Shown here piece by piece: positions 15,115-24,078 of a DNA stretch of 64,000 nt; the first letter of the stretch is position 1, and the number at the start of each line of letters is the position of its first letter. Position numbers and translations under genes: made by a program. The notes below the pieces were generated by a model. It ran no database searches. It saw only the letters and a list, made by a program, of their open reading frames with translations, and was not told where the DNA came from. The stretch is from Capnocytophaga granulosa ATCC 51502 (GTDB lineage Bacteria; Bacteroidota; Bacteroidia; Flavobacteriales; Flavobacteriaceae): NCBI RefSeq assembly GCF_000411115.1, contig NZ_KE150258.1, positions 55,205 to 119,204 of the forward strand, given 5' to 3'.

Positions 15115-18051
15115 TTAAAGTCCTACACGTAAAGTAAATATCAATCGCTTAGGAGAGATAGGGGTATATCCGTTAACCAAGTAATCAGGATCATCTCCAT
15201 TAAGGCGCTTATCGGCATAGAGTAAGGCTAAGTTGGTGGCTTGCAACTTGACACTAAGCTGGCGGATACGAGTCTCACGCAAGAAATCCTTATCGAAGGT
15301 ATAGCCTAAAGAGATCTCTTTCAGGCGGATATTATCTCCCTTGGCGATACGAATATCGGAATAGTCATAGGTATTATAAGCCTGGCTGATTTCATTGTAG
15401 CCATAGGCATTTTGCATAAAAGTAGTATAGACTACAGGGATGTTGGTTTTGGTCTCATCACCAGCGAATTGCCAACGGTTGTTGAGCTCACGAGGGACAA
15501 TTCCATAGTCGGTATAGATATTGCTGAGTTTTCTAAGGCGTACCACATTCCCATAGGAGTAAGTAAGCACTACCCCCAAGGAGATACCTTTGTAGTGAAA
15601 GGTATTGCTAAAGCTTCCCTTATCAGTAGGGATGAGGGTACCTGCATATTTTAGAAAATCTACGTTGCGACTATCGAATCGGATTCCCCCGATGGTAGAT
15701 TGGTTGTGTTCGTTGAGGAAAGTAGGCAATCCCCTATCGTTGAGTCCATTGAAAGGAACTGAGAAGATAGACTTAAGTGGATAGCCTGCGCGGGCGAACC
15801 CTCCTTGGGAGGTAGCACTGGTAGAATAGCCAATCATATCACGAATGGTAGGAGTGGTAAGCAGCTCTGTGATTTCATTTTTAGCTCGAGAATAGATAAA
15901 GGAAGTCTTCCAAGAGAAGTCGGCTGTTTTGAGATTGGTTGTCTCCAAGCCTATTTCAAGCCCACGGATACGCATTTGAGCCATATTCCCTTTTTTGGTA
16001 GTGAAGCCCCCCGTACCTTGGGTAACAATATCCCCTATCAGGTCATAGCTATGACGGTGAAACCATTCTACAGAGAGGTTGATACGATCATCGAAGAAGC
16101 CCAAGTCTGCTCCTATGTTTAACTCTTGGTTTTTCTCATAGGTCAGGTCATGGTTGGCAATATTCTGGATTTCAAGACCTAACTCACGCTGAGTGGAGTT
16201 GCGCCAAGGATTGTTGATATAGAGCTGTGCTAAGGAATTGCTCACAGAAGGTGCTACAGCCGTTACTCCAAAAGAAGCCTTGAGAGTTAGGTGAGAAAGG
16301 GGCTTAAGAGAAGCAAAGAAGTTCTCTTGGCTCACATCCCACTTCAGTCCAGCATTCCAAGTAGGCATCCAACGGAGGTAGCGAGAAGGACCGAAAGCGT
16401 TAGAGGCATCATAGCGCAAAGTACCATTGGCCGTATAGCGTCCTTTGAGGGTATAAGAAGCATTGGCAAAGAAAGCCTGGTTGTTATTTTCAGTATCGGC
16501 TATGGTATAGTAGTTACGGAATTCTTCTTGCAACTTCTTGAACATCAGGTAAGAGAAAGAAGCATAGTTACCTGCATTGTAGAGCAAGCCATAGTTTCGA
16601 TTCAGATCATTGGTATTCTTGGCGTTGTCCATCTCAAAGCCTCCGAATAAGGCGATACTATGTAGGCCTTCGGCAAAGGTATCCTTATAGCTAAGGGTCG
16701 CACGGAGGTTATTGGCCAGTGAGGTTTTGTCTATCTTCTCACGAATTCCTCCCTTGGGTAGTACCACCACTGGAAGGGCGAAAGGATCGTTAGGGTCTTT
16801 GTACAGATTGGTATTATTGTCCCTCACAGTTGTATTGGGCATGGCGCGGTAAGAGAGCACCCAGTTGGAATTTTCTTTATACTCTGTCTTTTGGGTATTA
16901 TTTTGGTAGCGGATAGCACCCATGAGAATTGCCTCTATCTTAGGGGTGATCTTCCAAGAGAGTTGCCCCTGTATACGAAGGGTAGCTATATCGGTATCTA
17001 TATAAGCGTTGTCCATCTCATTGAAGATGTTGTAAGGAGCATAGTTGGTTGTGTAATAGTCCTTAGCATTTAGAGTTCGAGAGTGGTTCAATGCATAGTT
17101 ATAGCCATCCTGTATAGGAGTGGTTTGGTCTCGGTAGGAGAGGTCTGTGATCAGTCCCAAGCGCACTTTGGAAGAAAGATTATAGTTAGCATTGAGATTG
17201 GTTGTATACTGAGTGAGCTTATTACCTTTTTGCCAACCTGGATCTGAGAGGAGGCTTAGGGAGGCATAATAGGTAGATTTTTCATTTCCAGAGGAGAAGG
17301 AAAGGGTATGATTCTGCATTACGGAAGTTTGGAATAGTTGCTTGAACCAATTGGTATTACGTCTTTCGGCTTCTTGTAGGTAAGCCCTACGTCCTGCCTC
17401 GGTATTGAGTACGCGAGAGTTGCCTTGTCTATCAAGCTCGTAGAAGAGTTCATACATTCTTCCTACGATCCCTTTGTTCTTTTGGGTTACTACATTTTGA
17501 AACTCATAGTGGCCACCCTGCATCAGTTCTTGGATAACAGACATTTGTTCCTGAGAGTTCATAATGTTGTACTGGTCATAAGTAGGAATAAGGCGGAAAG
17601 TAGATTCGTTGGTATAGGTGAAGCTACTGGTTCCAGCGGCACCTTTTTTGGTGACCACTTCCACTACTCCTGCGATAGCACGAGGGCCATAGACAGCAGT
17701 AGCAGAGGCATCCTTAAGCACTCTAAAACTCTCGATGCTTTCAGCTGTAAGGCCTGGGATTGCGGAGGCTATCAGCAACTTAGCATCTTCGGAGACGAGA
17801 TCTTCAGGTTTAAGGTCTATTTCGTCTTGGAGGATAACCCCATTGAGCACCCATAGGGGCTTTACCTCTTGATTGATAGACGTTTGCCCACGGGTATTGG
17901 TATTCATGGGCGCTTTTGGGGCAGGTTTGGGCTTTGTTTTGGCCTGCTTGCTCTGCTCCGTTTTTTTCAGTTCCTCCTGTGCCCAAGAGGTCTGTCCTAC
18001 TGCTAAGAGCAGAAAGAAGAAGAGCAGAAATCTGACTTTCACTGTATTCAT
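15115..18051 (-). CDS. SusC/RagA-family TonB-linked outer-membrane transporter lacking the N-terminal carboxypeptidase-like domain (cluster 1)
   Basis: The protein has 978 residues: a signal peptide (about 1-24), a plug domain (LWVLNGVILQDEIDLKPEDL; ATAVYGPRAIAGVVEVVTKKG) and a long beta-barrel ending in PISPKRLIFTLRVGL, the usual aromatic outer-membrane end. Unlike its paralog at 24079-27231 it lacks the about 75-residue carboxypeptidase-regulatory-like domain; in its place stands a short lysine/proline linker (KQAKTKPKPAPKAP). SusC proteins import ligands captured by SusD using TonB energy. The operon promoter is at 18117-18147. Its substrate could be a glycopeptide, protein fragment or metal complex; nothing here decides. 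Confidence 0.9.
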   Translation of the reverse strand: MNTVKVRFLLFFFLLLAVGQTSWAQEELKKTEQSKQAKTKPKPAPKAPMNTNTRGQTSINQEVKPLWVLNGVILQDEIDLKPEDLVSEDAKLLIASAIPGLTAESIESFRVLKDASATAVYGPRAIAGVVEVVTKKGAAGTSSFTYTNESTFRLIPTYDQYNIMNSQEQMSVIQELMQGGHYEFQNVVTQKNKGIVGRMYELFYELDRQGNSRVLNTEAGRRAYLQEAERRNTNWFKQLFQTSVMQNHTLSFSSGNEKSTYYASLSLLSDPGWQKGNKLTQYTTNLNANYNLSSKVRLGLITDLSYRDQTTPIQDGYNYALNHSRTLNAKDYYTTNYAPYNIFNEMDNAYIDTDIATLRIQGQLSWKITPKIEAILMGAIRYQNNTQKTEYKENSNWVLSYRAMPNTTVRDNNTNLYKDPNDPFALPVVVLPKGGIREKIDKTSLANNLRATLSYKDTFAEGLHSIALFGGFEMDNAKNTNDLNRNYGLLYNAGNYASFSYLMFKKLQEEFRNYYTIADTENNNQAFFANASYTLKGRYTANGTLRYDASNAFGPSRYLRWMPTWNAGLKWDVSQENFFASLKPLSHLTLKASFGVTAVAPSVSNSLAQLYINNPWRNSTQRELGLEIQNIANHDLTYEKNQELNIGADLGFFDDRINLSVEWFHRHSYDLIGDIVTQGTGGFTTKKGNMAQMRIRGLEIGLETTNLKTADFSWKTSFIYSRAKNEITELLTTPTIRDMIGYSTSATSQGGFARAGYPLKSIFSVPFNGLNDRGLPTFLNEHNQSTIGGIRFDSRNVDFLKYAGTLIPTDKGSFSNTFHYKGISLGVVLTYSYGNVVRLRKLSNIYTDYGIVPRELNNRWQFAGDETKTNIPVVYTTFMQNAYGYNEISQAYNTYDYSDIRIAKGDNIRLKEISLGYTFDKDFLRETRIRQLSVKLQATNLALLYADKRLNGDDPDYLVNGYTPISPKRLIFTLRVGL

Positions 18052-18116
18052 CTTTATGTATTAAAAATAGATTTTTTGAGTCTTGTTAGGGAAATCTCCC
18101 TTTTGAAAAAGGCTTG

Positions 18117-18147
18117 CAAAATTACGAATAAAAAAAGGAAAAAGCAA
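18117..18147 (-). promoter_or_regulatory. promoter of susC operon 1
   Basis: Minus strand TTG-N20-TAATTTTG, 65 bases before the start codon. The surrounding AAAAAGGCTTGCAAAATTACGA is shared with the leader of the second susC operon near 27575-27597. Confidence 0.7.
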
Positions 18148-18218
18148 GCACTTTCCCCTATTTATGTAGGGCAAGAGATGTTAAAAGAACCATACCTAAC
18201 ACACATGAATTTCGTGTT

Positions 18219-18333
18219 CTTTTATCCACTAAATCATAAAGCTCATAAGAGGAAAAATCAGGAGTAATCCCAAAGGAGATGCCAGGCATGTAAGTCGAGG
18301 ACAAAGGTAAAGCAGAAGAGTTTCCATATTTTT
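18219..18333 (-). pseudogene. remnant of a second RND transporter gene
   Basis: Bases 18219-18290 align at roughly 80% with 10441-10512, inside the intact RND gene (shared TTTTATCCACTA, TCATAAAGCTC, GAGGAAA). Bases 18299-18333 match the upstream leader of that gene (CAAAGGTAAAGCA, AGTTTCCATATTTTTTA). The intervening bases are deleted. Orientation is the same as the intact gene. No function is expected. Confidence 0.75.
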
Positions 18334-18342
18334 TAATAGTCA

Positions 18343-18408
18343 GTGGCCAGAAGTCAGTTTTCAGTCTTTTTGAGACTGACCTCTAAAAACTGAAAACCAA
18401 CTAATATT
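18343..18408. repeat. heptad-period degenerate repeat with inverted halves
   Basis: Left half AGTCAGT, GGCCAGA, AGTCAGT, TTTCAGT; right half AGACTGA, CCTCTAA, AAACTGA, AAACCAA. The halves are close to reverse complements and meet at CTTTTTG. Confidence 0.65.
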
Positions 18409-18486
18409 TGTTTTTCTAGGGAAAAAAACGTAATTTTACTGCAATCAAAACCTACCTTTCTGTTTTTGAAAGCTAAACTAAAAGAT

Positions 18487-19932
18487 ATGAAAATAGAAAA
18501 AGACAAAATGAAGGATGTTTCTAATCCTTCCGAATGTACTACTATTATTGTAGGCAAGCGAGCCACCACCGATGGTTCTATGATTGTAGCACGTTCTGAT
18601 GACTGGAGTGCTGTAGTGGCCAAAAGATTAAAAGTACACCCTGCGAAAGGACAAGGCCCTGAGGAATTTGTATCCTTCAACAATGGTTTCCGTTGTCCCC
18701 TTCCGAAAAAGGCACTAGGGTATATGGGGATGCCTCCTTATCAATACCCTGACCAATGGGAAAGTGCCGGCTTTAACACCGCCGGTGTGGGTATGAGTGC
18801 TACCGAGAGTATCTTTAGTAGTGAAAAAGCCCTAGCTGCTGACCCCTTAGTTCCCAATGGCTTAGGCGAAATTTCTATTAATTCGGTAGTGCTTCCTTAT
18901 ATCCATAGTGCCAAAGAAGGCGTAGAGAGATTGGGAGCTCTTATAGAGAAATATGGGATTGCAGAAGGCTTTGGGGTTGGTTTCATAGATCAAAAAGAGA
19001 TATGGTATTTGGAAACCGCCTCTGGCCACCGCTGGATAGCCAGTCGTATTCCCAGCAATGTATATTTTGTAACAGCTAATCAGGCACGCCTGCGTGAGTA
19101 TGATCCTATGGATAACCACCACTTCCTAGGCAGTGAAGACCTGATTGAGTTTGCTATCACTCACAAGCTATATGACCCTAGCAAGGGTGTTTTTGACTTC
19201 CATAAGGCTTACATTCGCGATGAAAAACTTGATACCACCTACAATTACCCACGCGTATGGGCTTTACAAGCACTCTTTAGTCCTGAAATAGAGAATGATG
19301 TAACTGAAAATAACTTTCCTGTATTTGTACAAGGTGAAAATTGTATCTCCTTAGCTGATGTCCGCCGTGCTTACTACCACCACTACCAAGGCTCGACACA
19401 TGACCCTTACTTTCACCAAAATCCCAAAGAACCTTACCGCCCTGTGGCTATCTTCCGTGCTACTCATACTCATATCCTACAGGTAAGACCTGAGCTACCT
19501 AAGGCTATAGGCGAGATCAATTATGTGGCTTTCGGTATGGCAGCATTGGGAATTTTTATCCCTATCTACCAAGGGGTTACTTCCTATCCAGAGGCCTACA
19601 CCAAGGGTGATAACCACTGCAAAGAGGATGCTGCTTACTGGATCCTAAGGCGTGTACAGACCTTAGGCATGGTCAATTATAACAAATATGCTCCCGTGAT
19701 ACGCGATGTGTATGACCGTTTTGAGACTGAAATGGAACAACGCCAACGTGAAATGGAGGCTGATTATCTTGCCCTCTACCCTACTCATCCTATGTCAGCT
19801 CAAGAGCTATTACAACGCTTTTCTGATCAGCTCTTAGAAGATGTACTTACCGTAAGTCGTGAGCTACTCAATGACCTCTTCACCCGCCTTACTCTGGATA
19901 TAGAAGCCAAGTATCGCTTTGCAGGTGCATAA
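18487..19932 (+). CDS. C69-family dipeptidase (PepD-like)
   Basis: The 481-residue protein shows the C69 dipeptidase pattern: the catalytic cysteine in SECTTIIVGKRATTDGSM, followed by IVARSDDW, and later NTAGVGMSATESIFSS, IALIEKYGIAEGFGVGFID-like spacing, and ETASGHRWIASRIP. In this family the cysteine becomes the N-terminal nucleophile after removal of a short leader; here it is residue 17 from the chosen ATG at 18487, or residue 10 from the ATG at 18508. The enzyme cleaves dipeptides. No signal peptide is seen, so it is probably cytosolic. It sits alone between two susC operons on the opposite strand and could digest peptides taken in by them, though this is only suggested by position. Confidence 0.85.
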   Translation: MKIEKDKMKDVSNPSECTTIIVGKRATTDGSMIVARSDDWSAVVAKRLKVHPAKGQGPEEFVSFNNGFRCPLPKKALGYMGMPPYQYPDQWESAGFNTAGVGMSATESIFSSEKALAADPLVPNGLGEISINSVVLPYIHSAKEGVERLGALIEKYGIAEGFGVGFIDQKEIWYLETASGHRWIASRIPSNVYFVTANQARLREYDPMDNHHFLGSEDLIEFAITHKLYDPSKGVFDFHKAYIRDEKLDTTYNYPRVWALQALFSPEIENDVTENNFPVFVQGENCISLADVRRAYYHHYQGSTHDPYFHQNPKEPYRPVAIFRATHTHILQVRPELPKAIGEINYVAFGMAALGIFIPIYQGVTSYPEAYTKGDNHCKEDAAYWILRRVQTLGMVNYNKYAPVIRDVYDRFETEMEQRQREMEADYLALYPTHPMSAQELLQRFSDQLLEDVLTVSRELLNDLFTRLTLDIEAKYRFAGA

Positions 19933-19961
19933 GAGAGTGATTAGTGACACTACTAACAAAT

Positions 19962-19991
19962 AAAAGGGCTACCCTCGCGGGTAGCCCTTTT
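19962..19991. terminator. bidirectional intrinsic terminator
   Basis: A perfect 13-bp stem (AAAAGGGCTACCC / GGGTAGCCCTTTT) with a 4-base loop lies between the convergent dipeptidase and DUF4302 genes. A-tract and T-tract on either side allow it to serve both. Confidence 0.9.
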
Positions 19992-20017
19992 GAAAATGAT
20001 GATATGAGAAATGCTAA

Positions 20018-21328
20018 TTACTTGTAAAGGTAGAACCAGTAATCGCTATTGGTGGTACTGGTAAATTTGTAATAATCACCTCCGTCCTCTACTGTATAAG
20101 GGCCATTATTAGCAATAGCTCTATAGAGTATGGTAACAAGCCAAGAGTAGAACTGTATTTGGTTTCGGTATTCGCCTGTTCTGAGGGTTTTGTGATCAGA
20201 TGGGTCTTTGAGGATAAAGCGCACTTGGTCAGGGTGATCTCCTACCCCTACCATATCCACTTCATAGTAAGTCCATACACCACCTTCGTATCCCTCTACA
20301 TAAGAGATAAACTTGGTGAATCCTGCAACTGATTCGTTGTCATTTCCTTTAATAGTGGAAAGTCTAAGGTCGGTATGGCCACTTCTTTTAAGATCATACC
20401 ACGCATAAGCCCACTTAATCCATGAATCCGTTGTATTGTAGCTACTCAATAGCTTATCGGAAACAAACCCTTCGTCAAACCACACTTTCATAGGGTTTTC
20501 TGTTAGTTGGAGAGGAGCTGCTTGGAGAGTAATGGTAAGGGTATTATCAGGTGTGGTAAGGGCTGTTTTTGCCTCATTGATATAGAGTTCGTCCAAAGTA
20601 ACCCCATTTACAGTAACAGGTTCGTAGAACTTAAGACCCTTATCGGTTATCACAAAGGCCTGTTGCACATCCTGCCCATCATAACTAAAAGCTATTTGAC
20701 GATAGCTAGGGAAAAGGGTCATGGTAACTGTCTTGCCACCGATTTGGGTAGAGTTAAGACCTTTGTCTTTAAGAACTTCCGTATTAGCACGTACCTTATT
20801 GAGGTATTCCTCACGGTTTCCTGTGAACTTGGTAAGAGTCATTTTGGTAGTGGAAGAACGCCCTACAATAGCATAACCATTACTTACAGGTTCCAAAATC
20901 TCTAACTCAATATCCCCACCACGAGCGTTAGGAAACTGACCAGAGGTACGGCGGAAGTGGTGTAACACATCGTTATATGTATCAAAACTAAGGGTGATTG
21001 CCTCGGTATTCTGATAAGAGAAGTAAGTGGTATATTCATCATTATTAGGCATGAACTCTGCTGAAGCACTTACCTTACCATCCTTGAATTTCAAGAAGAT
21101 GTTATACCCCCCTACACTATGATCCATTCTTGGTAGCCCTAAGAAACGTCGGCTTACCTGAGGGAAATAAGAGAGTTGCCAATAAGTATCCTCTTCAAGG
21201 GTGTTCTTATAAGTCTCTAGGACATTGGCCATACGGCCTGCTGGTTTCTGGTCGAAATTATCATCTTCCTTGTAGCTACAAGAGGCTACCAAAGAAAGCG
21301 TCACGAGTAATATGATATATCTTTTCAT
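20018..21328 (-). CDS. DUF4302-family lipoprotein (cluster 2)
   Basis: This 436-residue paralog of the gene at 11076-12377 begins with the lipoprotein signal MKRYIILLVTLSLVASC (cysteine 17). Shared blocks include VGGYNIFLKFKDGKVSASAEF, FPNARGGDIE and LDELYINEAKTALTTPDNT. Divergence is greatest in the C-terminal third, where the two proteins may contact different ligands. It is last in the second four-gene operon, 8 bases after the metallohydrolase gene, and ends at a shared terminator. Its function is unknown; family members are found with SusC/SusD pairs and are expected on the outer membrane. Confidence 0.85.
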   Translation of the reverse strand: MKRYIILLVTLSLVASCSYKEDDNFDQKPAGRMANVLETYKNTLEEDTYWQLSYFPQVSRRFLGLPRMDHSVGGYNIFLKFKDGKVSASAEFMPNNDEYTTYFSYQNTEAITLSFDTYNDVLHHFRRTSGQFPNARGGDIELEILEPVSNGYAIVGRSSTTKMTLTKFTGNREEYLNKVRANTEVLKDKGLNSTQIGGKTVTMTLFPSYRQIAFSYDGQDVQQAFVITDKGLKFYEPVTVNGVTLDELYINEAKTALTTPDNTLTITLQAAPLQLTENPMKVWFDEGFVSDKLLSSYNTTDSWIKWAYAWYDLKRSGHTDLRLSTIKGNDNESVAGFTKFISYVEGYEGGVWTYYEVDMVGVGDHPDQVRFILKDPSDHKTLRTGEYRNQIQFYSWLVTILYRAIANNGPYTVEDGGDYYKFTSTTNSDYWFYLYK

Positions 21329-21336
21329 AGCAAATT

Positions 21337-22446
21337 TTAATTATTAGGTAACACAGAGAAATCTTTTCTTGGTACAGGATTTCCTTCAAAGTCTCGACCC
21401 ACTACATAAGGGTATCGGCTACGGATTTCAGCACGTAGTTCATCAAGATTGATATTCCATTCTTCCAAGAGATATTTCTTCATAATGGCCATTTTCTGTT
21501 CTATTTTTTGCTTACCTGTATAGGTTTCAGTAGGGCGTATTTTTACATCAGCTATTTTAAGCTGTTCTTCCCATACATTGGAAGACTCATAGGTGTTTTG
21601 ACCATCGTTTAGGCTTCCGTAGTTCCAGAACTTATTCTTCCAAGCGGTGTAAAGCGCATCATCAAAGCCATCTCCGTCGGTATCCAAAGAACTATCTGTA
21701 GTAGCACAACCACAATCCTGTGTTGCATTGTGATATACGATATAGCGAGCCAACATCTCTACGAAGTCCTCATCGCTATTAAAGCTAGAGTATGCGGTCA
21801 TAAAGCCGGCAGGCAAATAGTTTCTTGAGGATAGGTTCCAAGCTGTTACCCAGTTATCTCGCTTGTAGTCAGAAGCGGAGATCTTCTCATAATCAGTAGG
21901 ATAGAGTTTGGCTTGGTGCCAAGTGTGTGCATTCTCATGATAAAGTGTAGCCAAGATGTTGTCGTTAAGCCAATAGATATTGTTAGGGTCCATATTGTTA
22001 ATCTCCAACAAGTGAATCTTCACCCCAGCAGCGGCAAAACCTACCAGCTTCGCTCCAGTGGAGTTGAAAGCAGGTTCACCTATCAATATAATGGTATTGA
22101 AGGAGTGTTCTTTGAGGAACTGTTTGGAGGTTATTTTGATATAAGGCTCTACAAAGAGATAATTAAATACATTGACAAACTCTATCGCTTTTTCGTAGCG
22201 TGTAGGAGCCATCGTATAAGACCTATAGATTTCCCTTTCAAGGAAGCGGTATAATATATTTATACTATAAGGCTGAGAAAAGTGCTTTTCTATATACTTA
22301 TCCAATGGATTCTGAGGGTTAATCACCTTTCCATTGACACCTCCATCGTCGGCAGTTGTAGCACTTTCGGAGGTATTGATTTTATCATCATTGGAACAGC
22401 CCATAAGGAAGGCTGCTGCCAAAAACATATATATTATTTTTTTCAT
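21337..22446 (-). CDS. SusC/D-associated zinc metallohydrolase lipoprotein (cluster 2)
   Basis: The 369-residue protein mirrors the cluster 1 enzyme: lipoprotein cysteine 17 (AAFLMGC), zinc motif HENAH at residues 170-174 followed by TWHQ, the DCGCA cysteine pair and a DTDGDGFDDAL calcium-loop-like stretch. The C-terminal part (RSRYPYVVGRDFEGNPVPRKDF) is nearly the same in both. The change of HETAH to HENAH keeps the zinc ligands and catalytic glutamate. The gene lies 15 bases after susD. I expect surface hydrolysis of a peptide or protein substrate before uptake, by family context only. Confidence 0.85.
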   Translation of the reverse strand: MKKIIYMFLAAAFLMGCSNDDKINTSESATTADDGGVNGKVINPQNPLDKYIEKHFSQPYSINILYRFLEREIYRSYTMAPTRYEKAIEFVNVFNYLFVEPYIKITSKQFLKEHSFNTIILIGEPAFNSTGAKLVGFAAAGVKIHLLEINNMDPNNIYWLNDNILATLYHENAHTWHQAKLYPTDYEKISASDYKRDNWVTAWNLSSRNYLPAGFMTAYSSFNSDEDFVEMLARYIVYHNATQDCGCATTDSSLDTDGDGFDDALYTAWKNKFWNYGSLNDGQNTYESSNVWEEQLKIADVKIRPTETYTGKQKIEQKMAIMKKYLLEEWNINLDELRAEIRSRYPYVVGRDFEGNPVPRKDFSVLPNN

Positions 22447-22461
22447 AAGATACTATTTTTA

Positions 22462-24066
22462 TTATCTTGGATTAGGGGTCATTCCTGCTTGTAGTACCAT
22501 AGTAGGCAACTGAAGTGTACGTCTTGGGTCATCAGGAGGAAGTACCGCTTTGACAGAGAACTGGTTACGGTTATTTTCGTCGGTCTTGTAGCGTACTACC
22601 TCTATATTGTAGCGGCGTATATCCTGCCAACGCAAGCCATCACCAAGGGTAAGAACACGGCGGCACTCAAGCAAATAGTGCAAGAGGGGTTCCTGTATGC
22701 CATCAGCCTCTATAGTGAAGGAAGGATTTAAGTGCTTCTTCTGAGTTGCTCCATCGTCAGTAGCTTGGGAGTAGTTTATACCATTGTAGAAAGCCACAAT
22801 TTCGTCCTGAGTTACTTGGTTCTTGTTGGTATAACCTGCTACTTCTTTAACTTGGATAAACTTAGATGTCCATAGGTTCAAGTCATTAACAGCGCTTTCG
22901 TACTGCTTGAGGTGTATCTTAGCTTCGGCACGTACCAAGAGGGTTTCGTCGGTAGTGAAAGGAATCATGATACTTCTGGAATAATCGCCTGAGAAAGCAG
23001 GCCATTTGTCAAAGAAAATAGTATTGGCATCGTTACTTTCTGTCTTAATAGGCATGAACCAATAGCGCTCATTGATAATAGCCTTTCCTTGTGTATCCCA
23101 TAGGTTAGGAGCTGCCAAAGTTTCTTGGTTGGAAATACGGCTATTGTGGGTGTAACGGCGCGAATAGTCTTCAGAGAAATAGTTAGTAATGTTCGAATAC
23201 ACTGGCAATACTAAGAGGTTCGCCTGTATATCATCACGGGTATAGTAGAGCGCTCTGTTTCCTTGTTTGGTACTTCCTACTTTGCTCACATCACGGAAGT
23301 CTTTCCAGTTTCTTAGCAAGTTCTTAGTGGTTCTATCGTTGGTAGTAAGCACTTCATTGGCTGCATCCAAGGCTTTTTGCCACTGTTGGTAATAGAGGTA
23401 GAAGCGTGCTGCAAAGGCATAAGCTGCTCTTTTGTTGAAGTGATACTTAGGCATATCATAGTAGCTATCATTGATAAGGGGCAATCCCTCTTGCAAGTCG
23501 GCATCTATCTGCTGGTAGATTTTAGCCACTGAAGTACGTTCGTACTTTTTGTTCAATTCAGTCTCAGGGGCGAGCATATAAGGAATCCCAGGGTCAGAGG
23601 CGCTGGTAGAAGGATTATAAGGCTTCCCAAAGAGGTTCACTAGTTCAAAGTGCCCGTAAGCACGAGCTACCAAGGCCTCACCACGAGCAGGTTGTAGCTC
23701 AGCGGTATTACCCAATTTGTCAATGGCCTCTAGGGCTGTATTGGCATGGTTAATGGCATCATAGTGATATTGCCATACGTACTTTAATCCCTCATAATCA
23801 GAGTATTCGTTAATGGGTTCCCAGTTGGCTATTTCTACGGCCAATGGGGGGTCAAACTTCACGAGATCTCCTCCATCACCTATGTTATCGGAAGAAAATT
23901 CGTTCAAGATGCTGGCACTTACCTGAGGATAGGCATTGACCAAGAGTTTCTTTACCTTTTCAGGAGAGTCCACACGTACTTGGTTATCAGGTAGTTCGTC
24001 CAATAGTTTGTTACAGCTTGTAAGTGCTAGAAAAGCAGCTGAAAATATATAATATAATCTTTTCAT
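22462..24066 (-). CDS. SusD/RagB-family nutrient-binding lipoprotein (cluster 2)
   Basis: The 534-residue protein begins with a lipoprotein signal (FLALTSC, cysteine 18) and repeats the SusD features of its cluster 1 paralog: GEALVARAYGHFELVNLFGKPYNPS, KYHFNKRAAYAFAARFYLYYQQWQ kept within the TPR-like region, TDETLLVRAEAKIHL, and RRVLTLGDGLRWQDIRRYNIEV near the end. The middle region differs from the paralog, consistent with a changed ligand. It lies 12 bases after susC and 15 before the metallohydrolase gene, so it is part of one operon. Confidence 0.9.
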   Translation of the reverse strand: MKRLYYIFSAAFLALTSCNKLLDELPDNQVRVDSPEKVKKLLVNAYPQVSASILNEFSSDNIGDGGDLVKFDPPLAVEIANWEPINEYSDYEGLKYVWQYHYDAINHANTALEAIDKLGNTAELQPARGEALVARAYGHFELVNLFGKPYNPSTSASDPGIPYMLAPETELNKKYERTSVAKIYQQIDADLQEGLPLINDSYYDMPKYHFNKRAAYAFAARFYLYYQQWQKALDAANEVLTTNDRTTKNLLRNWKDFRDVSKVGSTKQGNRALYYTRDDIQANLLVLPVYSNITNYFSEDYSRRYTHNSRISNQETLAAPNLWDTQGKAIINERYWFMPIKTESNDANTIFFDKWPAFSGDYSRSIMIPFTTDETLLVRAEAKIHLKQYESAVNDLNLWTSKFIQVKEVAGYTNKNQVTQDEIVAFYNGINYSQATDDGATQKKHLNPSFTIEADGIQEPLLHYLLECRRVLTLGDGLRWQDIRRYNIEVVRYKTDENNRNQFSVKAVLPPDDPRRTLQLPTMVLQAGMTPNPR

Positions 24067-24078
24067 ATCGTCTTAGTA

